Source: Promethearchaeota archaeon (GTDB taxonomy: Archaea > Asgardarchaeota > Lokiarchaeia > Sigyniarchaeales > SOKP01). Taken from it: DNA of 43,197 nucleotides. Position numbers and translations under genes: made by a program. Of this stretch, positions 27,742-36,805 are shown piece by piece (within the stretch, counting starts at the first letter, position 1; each line of letters starts with the position of its first letter). The notes under the pieces are model-generated. The model did not search any database. It had not been told where the DNA came from and worked only from the letters and a program-made list of their open reading frames with translations. Location: positions 1 to 43,197 of the forward strand of contig SHMU01000009.1 in assembly GCA_008080765.1 (NCBI GenBank), given 5' to 3'.

Positions 27742-28566
27742 TCAAGTGTTTCTTTCCTCATTAGATTTAGATTCTTCAGAGTGCAAAATATATTCCTCTA
27801 ATCGTTTTAATCTTTTTTCAAAATTAGCCAGAGAGATTGAATAGGGGTCAGGCAAATCACCGTGAGAAAGATCCACCTTATGAATTTTTTCACCCTCTCG
27901 TGAAATAATTTTTCCCGGGACTCCTACGACCACAGAATTTGCCGGAACATCCTCAATAACTACGGAATTAGCGCCAATCTTTACGTTATCATTTATTTTA
28001 ATTGCTCCTAATAATTTTGCACCAGTTCCAACCACTACATTATTTCCTAATGTGGGATGACGCTTTACAGGCTTATTAGTAGTTCCTCCCAGCACTACAC
28101 CTTGATATAAGGTGACATTATCTCCAATTTCGGAAGTCTCTCCAATAACAACACCGCCTCCATGATCGATAAAAAATTCCGAACCGATTTTTGCCCCCGG
28201 ATGTATTTCAATACCCGTAATTTGGCGTGCGATTTCTGAAAGATAGCGGGGGATAAAAGGCATCTTAATAACCCAAAAGAAGTGTGCGATCCGATATAGC
28301 AATACAGCTTTAATTCCCGGATAACTGGTGAGCACTTCTAAAATGCTATGAGCAGCAGGATCTTTTTTAAAAGCAGAATTGACATCAGAAATAAAAAAAT
28401 TCAAGATTTTTTGTAAGGTATCATCAAGTACATCTCTTTGAATATCTTCTATATTGAAATCTATGGTTGAGATGCACTCAACGCAATAATTATGTTGTTC
28501 TTCCGATTCCGAACCAATTTTTTTTCCACAATTTAAACATTTTAAAAAATCTTTCAAAAAATTCAC
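27742..28566 (-). CDS. cysE: Serine O-acetyltransferase with N-terminal zinc-ribbon extension
   Basis: Residues ~45-230 are a left-handed beta-helix serine acetyltransferase: [43 protein letters not shown] and YQGVVLGGT, all typical of the short EpsC/CysE type. It acetylates serine for CysK encoded downstream. Unusual is the N-terminus: C10-x2-C13 and C28-x2-C31 form a small zinc ribbon that normal CysE proteins lack. The C-terminus also carries a charged helical tail ([17 protein letters not shown]) of about 30 residues. The ribbon may regulate or tether the enzyme. The ATG start is supported because the ribbon starts right after it. Confidence 0.9.
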   Translation of the reverse strand: MNFLKDFLKCLNCGKKIGSESEEQHNYCVECISTIDFNIEDIQRDVLDDTLQKILNFFISDVNSAFKKDPAAHSILEVLTSYPGIKAVLLYRIAHFFWVIKMPFIPRYLSEIARQITGIEIHPGAKIGSEFFIDHGGGVVIGETSEIGDNVTLYQGVVLGGTTNKPVKRHPTLGNNVVVGTGAKLLGAIKINDNVKIGANSVVIEDVPANSVVVGVPGKIISREGEKIHKVDLSHGDLPDPYSISLANFEKRLKRLEEYILHSEESKSNEERNT

Positions 28567-28989
28567 CTTTAAATCCTTCTCTGGTAAAAAGAAAAAAAGC
28601 TGTAATAAAAATTTATCTGCAATAATTTCATAGATATACGTATAAATTGAGTATAAGTTCTAAGATTACTAGCAATGGAATTCTAATCTATTAATATGAG
28701 TACTTAAAGAGAAATTAAAGGATAGTGTATTTTCTCCTATTACCAAGCATATTGCATTACTATCTTCTGCCTAATAAAAGTAATATGTTTATTAAATCAG
28801 CTTTTAATTTTTAAAAAAAGCTATAGAAATCTCAATAAAGAAATTGCTTGAACACAAATTACTTAAAGATAGAAACTACAATCAATAAGTCAGATGAATA
28901 ATTTAATTATTTAATAGAATAATAATTATAAAAAGCAATAATACTCTTTCATATGATATAGAAATTGAATAATTTCTAGGTAGATATCC
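28567..28989. other. Intergenic spacer, AT-rich
   Basis: A 423-bp spacer between the divergent cysE and longin-like genes. I see no ORF, tRNA or strong hairpin. Confidence 0.4.
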
Positions 28990-29487
28990 ATGATTAGGAA
29001 TATATTTATTATAAAAAACGGGCTTGCCTTAGTAAAGCTTCATTTTGGCGAATGTCATTCCTTAAAACAAGTTGATAACCTAATTGCAGCATTTATTAGT
29101 AGTTTAGATTCTTATTCTAAAAAGGCAATGGGAGCTTCAATAAAAAATATAACACTTGGGAATTATATATTTTATTTAATGAAAGATGATCTTAGATCTA
29201 ATTTACTCTATGTGTGTATTTTGGATAATAATGATAGTGATGCTGATGTTCAATTTAAGATGGAAAAAATCGCAGAGCTATTTTATAATGAATTTGCTTC
29301 GGTAATTGAAAATTTTAATGGAGAAATAAGTAGATTTGGAGCTTTTAAAAAAAAATTACTTGAGATGAATTTAGCTAAAAAAAATTGTGGCGGACGGCCC
29401 GAATGTGAGGGATGTCCAAATAGCTCTCGGGTTCCGGGCTTTTTAAATTTCTTCAAAAAGAGAGGCAGAATTTTCTCAAAAGAATAA
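28990..29487 (+). CDS. Longin/roadblock-like small protein with Cys-rich tail
   Basis: A 165-aa protein beginning IRNIFIIKNGLALVKLHFGE. It continues with a helix (LIAAFISSLDSYSKKAMG), strands (IKNITLGNYIFYLMKD and NLLYVCILDNND) and a long helix (FKMEKIAELFYNEFASVIENF). This beta-beta-alpha-beta-beta-beta-alpha order, with F..G..L at the start, resembles the longin-like domains that Asgard archaea encode in large numbers and that in eukaryotes act with small GTPases in membrane traffic. It ends with CGGRPECEGCPNSS, a possible metal-binding knuckle, and a basic tail. Family assignment is by pattern only. It has no operon partner. Confidence 0.5.
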   Translation: MIRNIFIIKNGLALVKLHFGECHSLKQVDNLIAAFISSLDSYSKKAMGASIKNITLGNYIFYLMKDDLRSNLLYVCILDNNDSDADVQFKMEKIAELFYNEFASVIENFNGEISRFGAFKKKLLEMNLAKKNCGGRPECEGCPNSSRVPGFLNFFKKRGRIFSKE

Positions 29488-29908
29488 AACTATTTATTGA
29501 AAGAAAAGAATAAAAGAAGGAAATATATCAAAAAACTTGCTAATATTTAACCTATCGTGTTCCTTTGAGGTTCACCTTACTTAAAAGGAGAATATTCTTT
29601 TACTTAGAAGAGATGAGACTGATTTTTTAGCTCACTCCGTTCTTTGAAAATTAATATCTTCTCCAATAAATTTAAAAACATGCTTAAAACACACTATAAA
29701 GTTAAAAGTTAAGATAAGTTAAGTTTTAATACAACAAAACATTTGAGGAGAACTTGAGAATCAAATGAAAAAAGTAATGTATTTTTTGAATAAAAAGGAT
29801 TTGTAATTCTCATAAAAAAAAAATAGATTTCCATAACACTGATTCTTGTATAGAATGAAAATAAAAAACTCTAATAAAAATTATAGAATTTGGTTAAGGT
29901 GTTAAAAA
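29488..29908. other. Intergenic spacer, AT-rich
   Basis: A 421-bp spacer in front of the methyltransferase gene. Nothing recognisable is seen apart from A- and T-rich runs. A weak AAGGTG lies just upstream of the next ATG. Confidence 0.4.
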
Positions 29909-30838
29909 ATGAAAACTAATATGCAAAATAATATCTTGTCAGAAATACCTGCCTCCAATAATGACGTGTCCGATCATATTAGCTTAGATCAAGCTATCCT
30001 TATGAGGGATGTTTCCGATAGCAGTGAAGCGTTATTAAATACGGTCGAAAATGAAAAAAATAAATTTTATAATCTCCCAAGATATTATGATCTGGCATTT
30101 GAGAGAAATATAGAAAGGGATATAGTCTTTTTCCAAAAGTGCTTTCAAATGTATTGTGATGGAGATGTCAAGCGCATTCTTGAGGTTGCATGCGGGACGG
30201 GAATGTTTTTGGAATATTTGCCTCATTATGGGTATCAAACAGTGGGATTTGATTTAAGTGAGGCTATGGTAATGTATACTAAAAAGCGATTGCATCTTGC
30301 TGGTCTAAACAAACATCAGGCAAAGGTTGTGTTAGGAGATATGAAAGATAAGGTGTTTAAAAAGAAATTCGATGCGGCTTTTGTCTGTGTTAATAGTTTA
30401 GGTTATCTTACTCGCGATGCTGATATCTGTGATCATTTTAAAACGATGGTTAAAAATCTAAGAAAAGGAGGTATCTATATTGTTGAAATTAGTTGTAAAT
30501 GTGAAAATCTGTTAAACGAAAAAAGGGTTGATGAGACATGGCATGTCTCTAAAGAACATATTGATTTACAATTAAAGTGGAGACCTTTTCTCTATGATTT
30601 AAAGCATCGATTACGATTTATTGATTTCGAAATGCAGGTAAATGATGATCAGATGATAATTGAGATTAAAGAAGTTCATAAGCTTCGCTTGTGGCTATTT
30701 GAAGAGTTTAAGCAATTTACATCGAGTAATGGATTTACAATTGTTGGAATTTATAATCAAAATTATGAAGAAATCTCCCTTTCAATGCCAATTACGGGCG
30801 AACTAGGTGTATTGTTTTTTGTTTTAAAAAATGATTAA
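29909..30838 (+). CDS. Class I SAM-dependent methyltransferase
   Basis: A 309-aa Rossmann-type methyltransferase. The SAM-binding motif I is ILEVACGTGMF at residues 90-100, followed by the acidic residue ending beta 2 in VGFDLSEAMV and by motif FDAAFVCVNSLGYL. The first ~50 residues are a polar, probably flexible extension. The enzyme core starts around FYNLPRYYDLAF. The substrate cannot be deduced. AAGGTG, 8 bp before the ATG, may serve as ribosome-binding site. It sits next to, but is not clearly part of, the corrinoid methyltransferase region. Confidence 0.8.
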   Translation: MKTNMQNNILSEIPASNNDVSDHISLDQAILMRDVSDSSEALLNTVENEKNKFYNLPRYYDLAFERNIERDIVFFQKCFQMYCDGDVKRILEVACGTGMFLEYLPHYGYQTVGFDLSEAMVMYTKKRLHLAGLNKHQAKVVLGDMKDKVFKKKFDAAFVCVNSLGYLTRDADICDHFKTMVKNLRKGGIYIVEISCKCENLLNEKRVDETWHVSKEHIDLQLKWRPFLYDLKHRLRFIDFEMQVNDDQMIIEIKEVHKLRLWLFEEFKQFTSSNGFTIVGIYNQNYEEISLSMPITGELGVLFFVLKND

Positions 30839-31153
30839 TAATCGTAGAAAAAAACCATAGTATAAAAGAGAAATATTTGACCCCCTCTTCTTTCTTTTCA
30901 GCTATGATATGGATAAAAAATTAGTAATCTTGTTTTTTTATACTTATCTTTATTTTTTTAACAATCTCATTCCTGTTTTTTATTCTATTAAAGTTCCTCA
31001 AGAAGAGATAAAAATCAAGCAATAAAAGAAAATTCTTAAGTATAAAAAATCTCAAAAAATAGAAAAAGCATTAAATATTGATAAGCTATGGTGTTATTCT
31101 AGGAAAAAATTATCACAAATAGAATAGAAGAAAAATAAAATGAAAAAAACATT
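30839..31153. other. Intergenic spacer between convergent genes
   Basis: A 315-bp spacer between convergent genes. It holds T-rich tracts (around 30930-30965) that could end transcription of either gene. No ORF is convincing. Confidence 0.4.
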
Positions 31154-32302
31154 TTAGTAAGAACCAAACTCTTGAATACCCTTAAATAATGCAATGATAT
31201 TTTCGGGTTTTTGATCTAATAACCAATTAGTAGGACCAGGAATATATCTTCCATTCTTTCCAAGAGTCTGAATTTTGTGTTTGATATCTTTTCGTACCTC
31301 ATTGGGTGTGCCGTTTACTAATAAATCAGAATCATCAACAGTTCCAAGTAAAGTTATCTCAGGAAATTTATTTCGATATAACTCTAAATTATTCAGATGT
31401 GGTTGTAAAGAATCTATTCCATCTATCCCCAATTCAACGAAGTCAGGAAATAATTCTTCGATAGCGCCGCAACAATGTAAAAGAAATTTAATACCCGCAT
31501 CATGGACCATATCTACATATTTCTTTAAAATTGGTTTGAAAAACTTTTGCCATTGTCTCAATGGGAGTTGTAGCCCATTATTATGTCCAATATCATTGCC
31601 AATCATAATGACATCAGGTTTAGTTTTTAACAATAATTCAAGCGATTTTTGTTGGATATTCTCCCAGAGAAAATTTATATGTTTCTCTAAGAATCTTGGA
31701 TCTTTTCGTGCTAATTTTGCAAAATTTAAATAACCAATACTCAGCACGCACTTTTCAAAAGGACCATTGATACCTGAAGCGACGACTATATCATATTTTT
31801 TCATCTTTCTACGATTTTTTGATAATATTCGAAATCGTGATTTATCTGGCTTTTGATCCTCTATTCGTTCCCAAAAAGCTTCTATCTTTTCTTTTGTAGT
31901 CAAAGAAGGACCCATATACCAATATGATGGAATACCATCATCACTTACTATAAATTTATAAATCTGTCCGCCATAACTTATAAGCTCATCGGGATTTTCT
32001 CCTCTTTCAAGCTGGACGGGTTCTACAACTTCCCAGCATAAATCGATTTTCGCATCTAATCCTCCCTCATATATATCAGGAGATGAGAATTTTGCCAATA
32101 AAGGTTGAGTATTGAGGAATCGTGGGGAAAGATCATCATTCAAAAAATGTTCAATATCTTTCTCTGTTAGGGCATATGGAGAGTCCATAAAAAGATCAAT
32201 AAATTTAAAATCAGCTCCTAAACATATACTTGGCACGCGGTCCGGAATTTCTCCTTCTAAAACCATATTTATTCTTTCAAAAGCACTCAGACTGTTTTCC
32301 AT
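31154..32302 (-). CDS. Uroporphyrinogen-decarboxylase-like methyltransferase (MtaA/CmuA type), HCCG variant
   Basis: A 382-aa URO-D superfamily TIM barrel. The entry FERINMVLEGEIPDRVP and the region FLLHCCGAIEELFPDFVELG are those of MtaA/MtbA/CmuA-type cobalamin-dependent methyltransferases. His276 and Cys278 form the H-x-C half of the usual zinc site that activates a thiol acceptor. I do not see the third Cys ligand near the C-terminus, where the sequence reads YIPGPTNWLL. It starts directly after the stop codon of the SCP-2-like gene (TGA ATG), so the two are translationally coupled. It is probably the last gene of a four-gene operon with a GPH transporter. Confidence 0.8.
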   Translation of the reverse strand: MENSLSAFERINMVLEGEIPDRVPSICLGADFKFIDLFMDSPYALTEKDIEHFLNDDLSPRFLNTQPLLAKFSSPDIYEGGLDAKIDLCWEVVEPVQLERGENPDELISYGGQIYKFIVSDDGIPSYWYMGPSLTTKEKIEAFWERIEDQKPDKSRFRILSKNRRKMKKYDIVVASGINGPFEKCVLSIGYLNFAKLARKDPRFLEKHINFLWENIQQKSLELLLKTKPDVIMIGNDIGHNNGLQLPLRQWQKFFKPILKKYVDMVHDAGIKFLLHCCGAIEELFPDFVELGIDGIDSLQPHLNNLELYRNKFPEITLLGTVDDSDLLVNGTPNEVRKDIKHKIQTLGKNGRYIPGPTNWLLDQKPENIIALFKGIQEFGSY

Positions 32303-32659
32303 TCAGAATACACTCCCAATTTTTCCTAAAATTGCTAAAATGTTGTCGTTTTTAATTTGAATAATTCCTTCAGAGAGTCCCTTAAGAATACTAGTTACAT
32401 CAGCCAAAAGATAATCGGATGGTATCGTGATATACATATTGGTGGGAATACGGTTAATATCCTCAACTTTTCTAATTTCTTCCAAGATTTCAATTTTAAA
32501 ATCTCCGTTTTCAATAGCTACCAAGAATGCAGGAGGAGCATCAGTAATAAGAAATAAAATCCTTGCATCAGGTATTTCTCTCTTAAGAATTCCAAATTTT
32601 TTAAGAACCCATAAACCTGAATAAATAATTGCTGGAAACCCTGTATATAAAGAATTCAT
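32303..32659 (-). CDS. Small SCP-2-like sterol/lipid-carrier-type protein
   Basis: A 118-aa protein. The strand pattern DARILFLITDAPPAFLVAIE / GDFKIEILE / NMYITIPSDYLLADVTSILKG / IIQIKNDNILAILGKIGSVF resembles the SCP-2 sterol-transfer fold, in which a five-stranded sheet and helices make a hydrophobic pocket. The first 25 residues are hydrophobic. It is followed with no gap by the URO-D-like methyltransferase gene, so the two proteins are probably made in step. A role in binding a hydrophobic methylated substrate is a guess. Family confidence is moderate. Confidence 0.5.
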   Translation of the reverse strand: MNSLYTGFPAIIYSGLWVLKKFGILKREIPDARILFLITDAPPAFLVAIENGDFKIEILEEIRKVEDINRIPTNMYITIPSDYLLADVTSILKGLSEGIIQIKNDNILAILGKIGSVF

Positions 32660-32693
32660 TTTTAATATCTAATTTTGTTTCTAAAATTTTATT

Positions 32694-33047
32694 TTAATTT
32701 TGCTTTATTATTTTTTTGATTTTTATCTTAATTAAAGTAAAAAAATGGATTGAATTGATTACAGCGTATTTTATTTTCTCTACTTGATTGTTTAGTTTTA
32801 TTCCTAATTTTTCTTCCTTTTTATCTTGTATGGTTTTAAAAACTTGCAAAAAGGCATTTAGAAATAAGAATATGAATATGAAAATGTACATGTAAATGTA
32901 TATGTAAATGTATATGTAAATGTAAATGAATAGTATTTGTAAATAATCTATTCCCATCTTCATAATTGGTTCTATGAAATAGTCCAATATTTTTTTCTCC
33001 CATAGACTTGAAGAAAGACTCGCAAATGTGCTTTCTAAATTATCCAT
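32694..33047 (-). CDS. Small membrane protein with (Ile-Tyr/Phe)n transmembrane helix
   Basis: A 117-aa ORF located in order and on strand between the transporter and the SCP-2-like gene (gaps 39 and 34 bp), so it fits the operon. Residues 1-38 are soluble-looking (MDNLESTFASLSSSLWEKKI). A long hydrophobic stretch follows, with IYIYIYIYIYIYMYIFIFIF. Then comes NAFLQVFKTIQDKKEEKLGIK, and the end is basic. The repeat stretch is written by a hexanucleotide repeat. The flanking sequence on both sides reads as normal protein, which argues for a real gene and against a chance ORF. Function unknown. Confidence 0.55.
   Translation of the reverse strand: MDNLESTFASLSSSLWEKKILDYFIEPIMKMGIDYLQILFIYIYIYIYIYIYMYIFIFIFLFLNAFLQVFKTIQDKKEEKLGIKLNNQVEKIKYAVINSIHFFTLIKIKIKKIIKQN
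32868..32933 (-). repeat. Hexanucleotide tandem repeat, about 11 units
   Basis: On the plus strand the units read GAATAT, GAATAT, GAAAAT, GTACAT, GTAAAT, GTATAT, GTAAAT, GTATAT, GTAAAT, GTAAAT, GAATAG. On the minus strand each unit encodes Ile-Tyr or Ile-Phe (one Met-Tyr) in the frame of the small membrane protein. Confidence 0.85.
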
Positions 33048-33086
33048 ATTCTTTTCTTATAATACAGTTATTATAATTAGGTCTTT

Positions 33087-34511
33087 TTATAAGTTAATTT
33101 GTTTTAGTTGCTCTTGTATTCGTAATTTCTTTTCTCCATACATATCATAAAACATTAAAAAGAAAATTCCCGCAATAATGCAAAGAATGCCACCGATCAG
33201 CCCACTATGAATTCTTACCCCTAAAACCGCAATGCCTACTTGGTACTCCGCAATTGGATCAAATCCAGTAAATACATGAATTGCTGCAATCGCTCCTGCT
33301 GCAATCATATAGGAAAATCTGAAAAAGAAATTCGTCACCCCTTGTAAAGTTGCCTCTTGATGTCTGCCTAAAGCAGCCGTAATTTCATCATAAGTATCAG
33401 AAATTATAGGCATAAGCAGAACTGCAGAAGCACCATATAAAAATCCCGCAATACTATAATAAATCACATATTCCAAAACAAATCTACCCCACATAAAAGG
33501 TAAAAAGGCGCAGCCAAGCAATATGTAGCCCATTCCAAACGTTTTAGCATGACCAATCTTTTTTCCAACCTTAATCCATACCGGAATAGAAACTAAAAAC
33601 CCAAGAATAAAACCCATTTGAGAAATCATGCTTACACTAATATCTGCTCTTAATACATCCGTTATGAAGAGAAGAGTAGATAAATAATTTAAATTATAGG
33701 CCACGCTAAAACTTAAATAGGCAAATACATATACAAGAAAATTCTTATTTGTTACAGCAGTCTTTAAAACTTTTTTTAGCGAAACCGGATTTTTGGTTGA
33801 TGTTTCACATCCAGAAATATATCGTTCAGTAAGAGCTTTAGGTTCAATCATTCCGGGAATAATTAATACACTGTTTGCAAGTAAGATGATTAATGCTACA
33901 AAGGCAGCTGTCGCATACGAACCTAGATTCCCTTGCTGAATGAATAGTGGAATTACTAATGCAGTTGCAACAAATGTGCCAAGTGTTGAAAATATTAACG
34001 CAGAAGCTCCGATTTTTCTCCGATCTGAATCAGTCCTAAAAATTGATACTGACGCAGCAGTGTAATTTGAATTAAAAATAGTGTAGAAAAGATCATATAA
34101 GCATACCACGATTACAAAATAAATGAAAATTGGCCAAGGTGTCGACGTAGCATCAACGCTTGGAGGAAAATAGATGAAAAAGAACATTATTGAGGTTCCA
34201 AAAGCTCCTGCAAGTATCCATATCGTTCTTAATCCAAACTTTCTGCTCCATGAACGTGGTTTCTCGGTAAAATAAGCCAATAGCGGGTCATTAATCGCAT
34301 TCCATATGCTAAAAATTGTATAGGCTAAGGCAATCAGTATAACATTAAGCAATATTTCTTTTTCATAGAAATAGAATACAACTTGTCCAAAAAATGCTAA
34401 AAAAAAGCTATCCATAAACCATGCCGCAGAATAAGATAAAAATTTCCCTTTGGAATACTTTTGGCTATCTTCTAAACAGAATCCTTGTGTCGAATCGTTA
34501 GTTTCAGTCAT
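33087..34511 (-). CDS. GPH-family (MelB-like, MFS_2) transporter 1
   Basis: A 474-aa polytopic protein with about twelve transmembrane segments. The loop after TM2, WNAINDPLLAYFTEK, matches the N-D-P signature of the glycoside-pentoside-hexuronide:cation symporter family. The N-terminal FLSYSAAWFMDSF and the central loop KNPVSLKKVLKTAVTNKNFL also fit. Such proteins import sugars or other small solutes with Na+ or H+. It leads a minus-strand operon that includes a URO-D-like methyltransferase, so the cargo may be a methylated compound. Expression is probably set by the 150-bp divergent promoter at 34512-34661. Confidence 0.85.
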   Translation of the reverse strand: MTETNDSTQGFCLEDSQKYSKGKFLSYSAAWFMDSFFLAFFGQVVFYFYEKEILLNVILIALAYTIFSIWNAINDPLLAYFTEKPRSWSRKFGLRTIWILAGAFGTSIMFFFIYFPPSVDATSTPWPIFIYFVIVVCLYDLFYTIFNSNYTAASVSIFRTDSDRRKIGASALIFSTLGTFVATALVIPLFIQQGNLGSYATAAFVALIILLANSVLIIPGMIEPKALTERYISGCETSTKNPVSLKKVLKTAVTNKNFLVYVFAYLSFSVAYNLNYLSTLLFITDVLRADISVSMISQMGFILGFLVSIPVWIKVGKKIGHAKTFGMGYILLGCAFLPFMWGRFVLEYVIYYSIAGFLYGASAVLLMPIISDTYDEITAALGRHQEATLQGVTNFFFRFSYMIAAGAIAAIHVFTGFDPIAEYQVGIAVLGVRIHSGLIGGILCIIAGIFFLMFYDMYGEKKLRIQEQLKQINL

Positions 34512-34661
34512 TTTTTTTTATTAATTTTTATTCTGTTAAATGATATATAGTAGATATATTTTTAAATGTTTGGGATAGTATTTAAGTAGTTAAATGTTCA
34601 CAATTATAAATATATAAATTTATATACATATTATATAAATATTAATAAAAAAGGTTTTAAA
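34512..34661. promoter_or_regulatory. Divergent promoter region with TATA-like and repeated TTAAATGT words
   Basis: This spacer separates transporter 1 from the HLDG-type URO-D protein. A TATA-like TTATATAAAT at 34631-34640 lies about 25 bp before the plus-strand ATG, and minus-strand TATATATC-like DNA lies at about 34541-34560. TTAAATG occurs three times, at 34536-34542, 34562-34568 and 34590-34596, at a spacing of 26 and 28 bp. The last two extend to TTAAATGT. These may be operators for the winged-helix protein encoded at 36020. Confidence 0.45.
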
Positions 34662-35849
34662 ATGATATTTGAAGATAATGATATTCAACAAACCAAGGAT
34701 CGTTTAAGTGCATGGTGGAATAACGAAGGATTAGACAGACCATGTATTGGTTTTAATTTTCCTTTTACAAATTCAAAAATTACCAGTGTAGATGAGATCA
34801 CAGACTTTTTTATGTCTTTTTGCTTGGCAAAGAATCCAGATGGTATTAAAAGCTGCATGGACAAATTTGAAGAATTAAAAGAAAATTTATATGCAGGAGG
34901 AGAAAGTATCTATAGTTTTAGACCTAATTATGGTGCTGGCTCTTTGGCTGCTGTATTTGGAGTTGAACCCGAATATATGAAGGGTTCAGATAAATTTGGA
35001 CCTTTAGCAGAAACAGTATGGTATCTTAAAGAAATGGCTCCCGATGAGGCAATAACCCTTTTAGAAGAGACCAAATTAGATAAAAATAATGAATGGTATT
35101 CACGATTCCTAAATATTGTTGAATACGCTGCAAAAAGAGCAGAGAAAGGAAATTATACTATTGCAATGATTGATTTAGGAGGTGTGCTTGACGTTCTATC
35201 CTCTTTATTAGGACCAAAAAATATTATACTGAATATGAAAAGAAATCCTGAGCTTATTGAAAATGCATGTACTCTTATCTTAGAAAAAGAGAAAAGAGTC
35301 TTTTCTGATCTTCAAACAATTATTGATAAGCATTCTCTAGGTTGTAATAGTTGGCTAAATTTATGGTGTCCTAAACATTATTATCCTGTTCAAAGTGACT
35401 TTAGTGCCATGTTATCCCCGAAGTGGTTCAAGAGATTTGCACTCCCATATATTAAGGAGCAGGCCGAGGATCTTGACTTTGCGGTATATCATCTTGATGG
35501 AGAAAATCAAATTGCTCATTTAAACGATCTCTTAAGCTTAGACTGTTTAGATGGGATTCAATGGGTACCCGGCGCAGGAAAAGAAATTACTTCCAGTATG
35601 CAATGGATGCCATTATATGAAAAAATTCAAGCTGCTGGAAAGAAAGTTATTCTTACCAATTTTGAAGACTCTACGATGATTCCTCTCTTCTATGAAAAAT
35701 TAGATCCCGATCTTCTCTATATATCAAGATTTTTTTTAGATCGTTTTAGAGCAGAATTTTATCTTCCCGAATTTATCGGTGGCAAGGGCGGAAAAGGCAA
35801 TTTTCGAAAATTCAAAAGAGAAAGAAAAAAAGAAATTAAAATGGAATAA
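34662..35849 (+). CDS. Uroporphyrinogen-decarboxylase-like protein, HLDG variant
   Basis: A 395-aa protein of the URO-D superfamily branch often labelled 'trimethylamine corrinoid protein 2' in databases. It starts with a TKDRLSAWWNNEGLDRPCIG module. Its barrel contains IDLGGVLDVLSSLLGPKN, SPKWFKRFALPYIKEQAEDL and FAVYHLDGENQIAHL. The zinc-ligand motif H-x-C-G of MtaA-type enzymes is H277-L-D279-G here, so a Zn-thiolate mechanism is unlikely in its usual form. It ends with GGKGGKGNFRKFKRERKKE, a basic tail that may bind nucleic acid or membrane. It is divergent from transporter 1. Confidence 0.72.
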   Translation: MIFEDNDIQQTKDRLSAWWNNEGLDRPCIGFNFPFTNSKITSVDEITDFFMSFCLAKNPDGIKSCMDKFEELKENLYAGGESIYSFRPNYGAGSLAAVFGVEPEYMKGSDKFGPLAETVWYLKEMAPDEAITLLEETKLDKNNEWYSRFLNIVEYAAKRAEKGNYTIAMIDLGGVLDVLSSLLGPKNIILNMKRNPELIENACTLILEKEKRVFSDLQTIIDKHSLGCNSWLNLWCPKHYYPVQSDFSAMLSPKWFKRFALPYIKEQAEDLDFAVYHLDGENQIAHLNDLLSLDCLDGIQWVPGAGKEITSSMQWMPLYEKIQAAGKKVILTNFEDSTMIPLFYEKLDPDLLYISRFFLDRFRAEFYLPEFIGGKGGKGNFRKFKRERKKEIKME

Positions 35850-36019
35850 AATTAGAAAAATACATCAGTAACCTTAAAGCCAATGCATATAAATTTTAAT
35901 ATATCCTTTTTATTATAAATTAAGGAAATAATTCACAAGTTTATCAGATATTGTAATGAAATTCATCTTGTAAAATACTGATCAGAAAATTTGAATTAAG
36001 TAGAACTGAGGGTATCAAA

Positions 36020-36805
36020 ATGGAAGAAATTAAAAATAAATTAAATCAAAAAATTCAAGTTTTAAAATTGTTAAATACAGTAACACGTTTGAGAATTATT
36101 TTAGTCCTTATGGTGTATGGAAAGCAAAGTCTTGCTCAATTAAGGGATAAGACAGGGAAAACGAAGGCAACCATCACCAATCATATCAAAAAATTTGAAA
36201 ATTTAGGAATCATTAACACCTCAAGAAAAGATGCGAAAGGATCAATTGATGCAAAAGTATATGAATTAATTCCGGGTTTCATAGATCTCATTAAACTCAA
36301 TCCAGAAGATATTAATTTGCTTTCAGAGGAAGAACAAAAGATCGTGCTTAAGTTCTTTATTTTACGGGATAAGTGGATGTTTGAAATGATGAGAAATATA
36401 TTTCAACTGCTTACTCTTTATTATTCCGAATTAAAAAATCAGGACATAGATTTTGAGTCTAAAGAAACTGTGGAATCAGATTTCGAAAAAAAAGAAGAAT
36501 CTGACTCTAAGAAAGATGATTTATTTGATTTTAAAAATCTTGAAGAATTTAAGAATCATTATTTTGAATCTATTGCGAAATATCAAATTCTCTTCTTAAA
36601 TGAGGGAGCGAAACGATACTATGATGCTCTGCTTATGGAAAGTAAAACCAAATTACATGAAAAAATTAAAAAAGATGATGACCTAATAAATGACTATAAA
36701 CGTCCCTATTTAGTATTTGATACGATGATACCTTTGGAAAATATCCTAAGATTTGATCCCGAAACGCGACAATTTATCCGATTTTTTAAGGTTTTTGATA
36801 AATAG
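36020..36805 (+). CDS. ArsR-like winged-helix transcriptional regulator
   Basis: The N-terminal ~95 residues form a winged helix. LNTVTRLRIILVLMVYGKQS is helices 1-2, LAQLRDKTGKTKATITNHIKKFENLGII is the helix-turn-helix, and a wing follows (SIDAKVYELIPGF). The rest (to 261 aa) is a charged helical sensing or dimer domain, with an acidic linker at about 145-170 (ESDFEKKEESDSKKDD). It has no obvious metal site. It lies downstream of the HLDG-type URO-D gene on the same strand and is the only regulator in the methyltransferase region, so it probably controls it. GAGGG lies 10-14 bp before the ATG, a possible ribosome-binding site. Confidence 0.78.
   Translation: MEEIKNKLNQKIQVLKLLNTVTRLRIILVLMVYGKQSLAQLRDKTGKTKATITNHIKKFENLGIINTSRKDAKGSIDAKVYELIPGFIDLIKLNPEDINLLSEEEQKIVLKFFILRDKWMFEMMRNIFQLLTLYYSELKNQDIDFESKETVESDFEKKEESDSKKDDLFDFKNLEEFKNHYFESIAKYQILFLNEGAKRYYDALLMESKTKLHEKIKKDDDLINDYKRPYLVFDTMIPLENILRFDPETRQFIRFFKVFDK

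Noticed and set aside
31275-31733. 152-aa plus-strand ORF within the URO-D-like gene
   Set aside because: It is antisense to a conserved methyltransferase gene and shows no motif.
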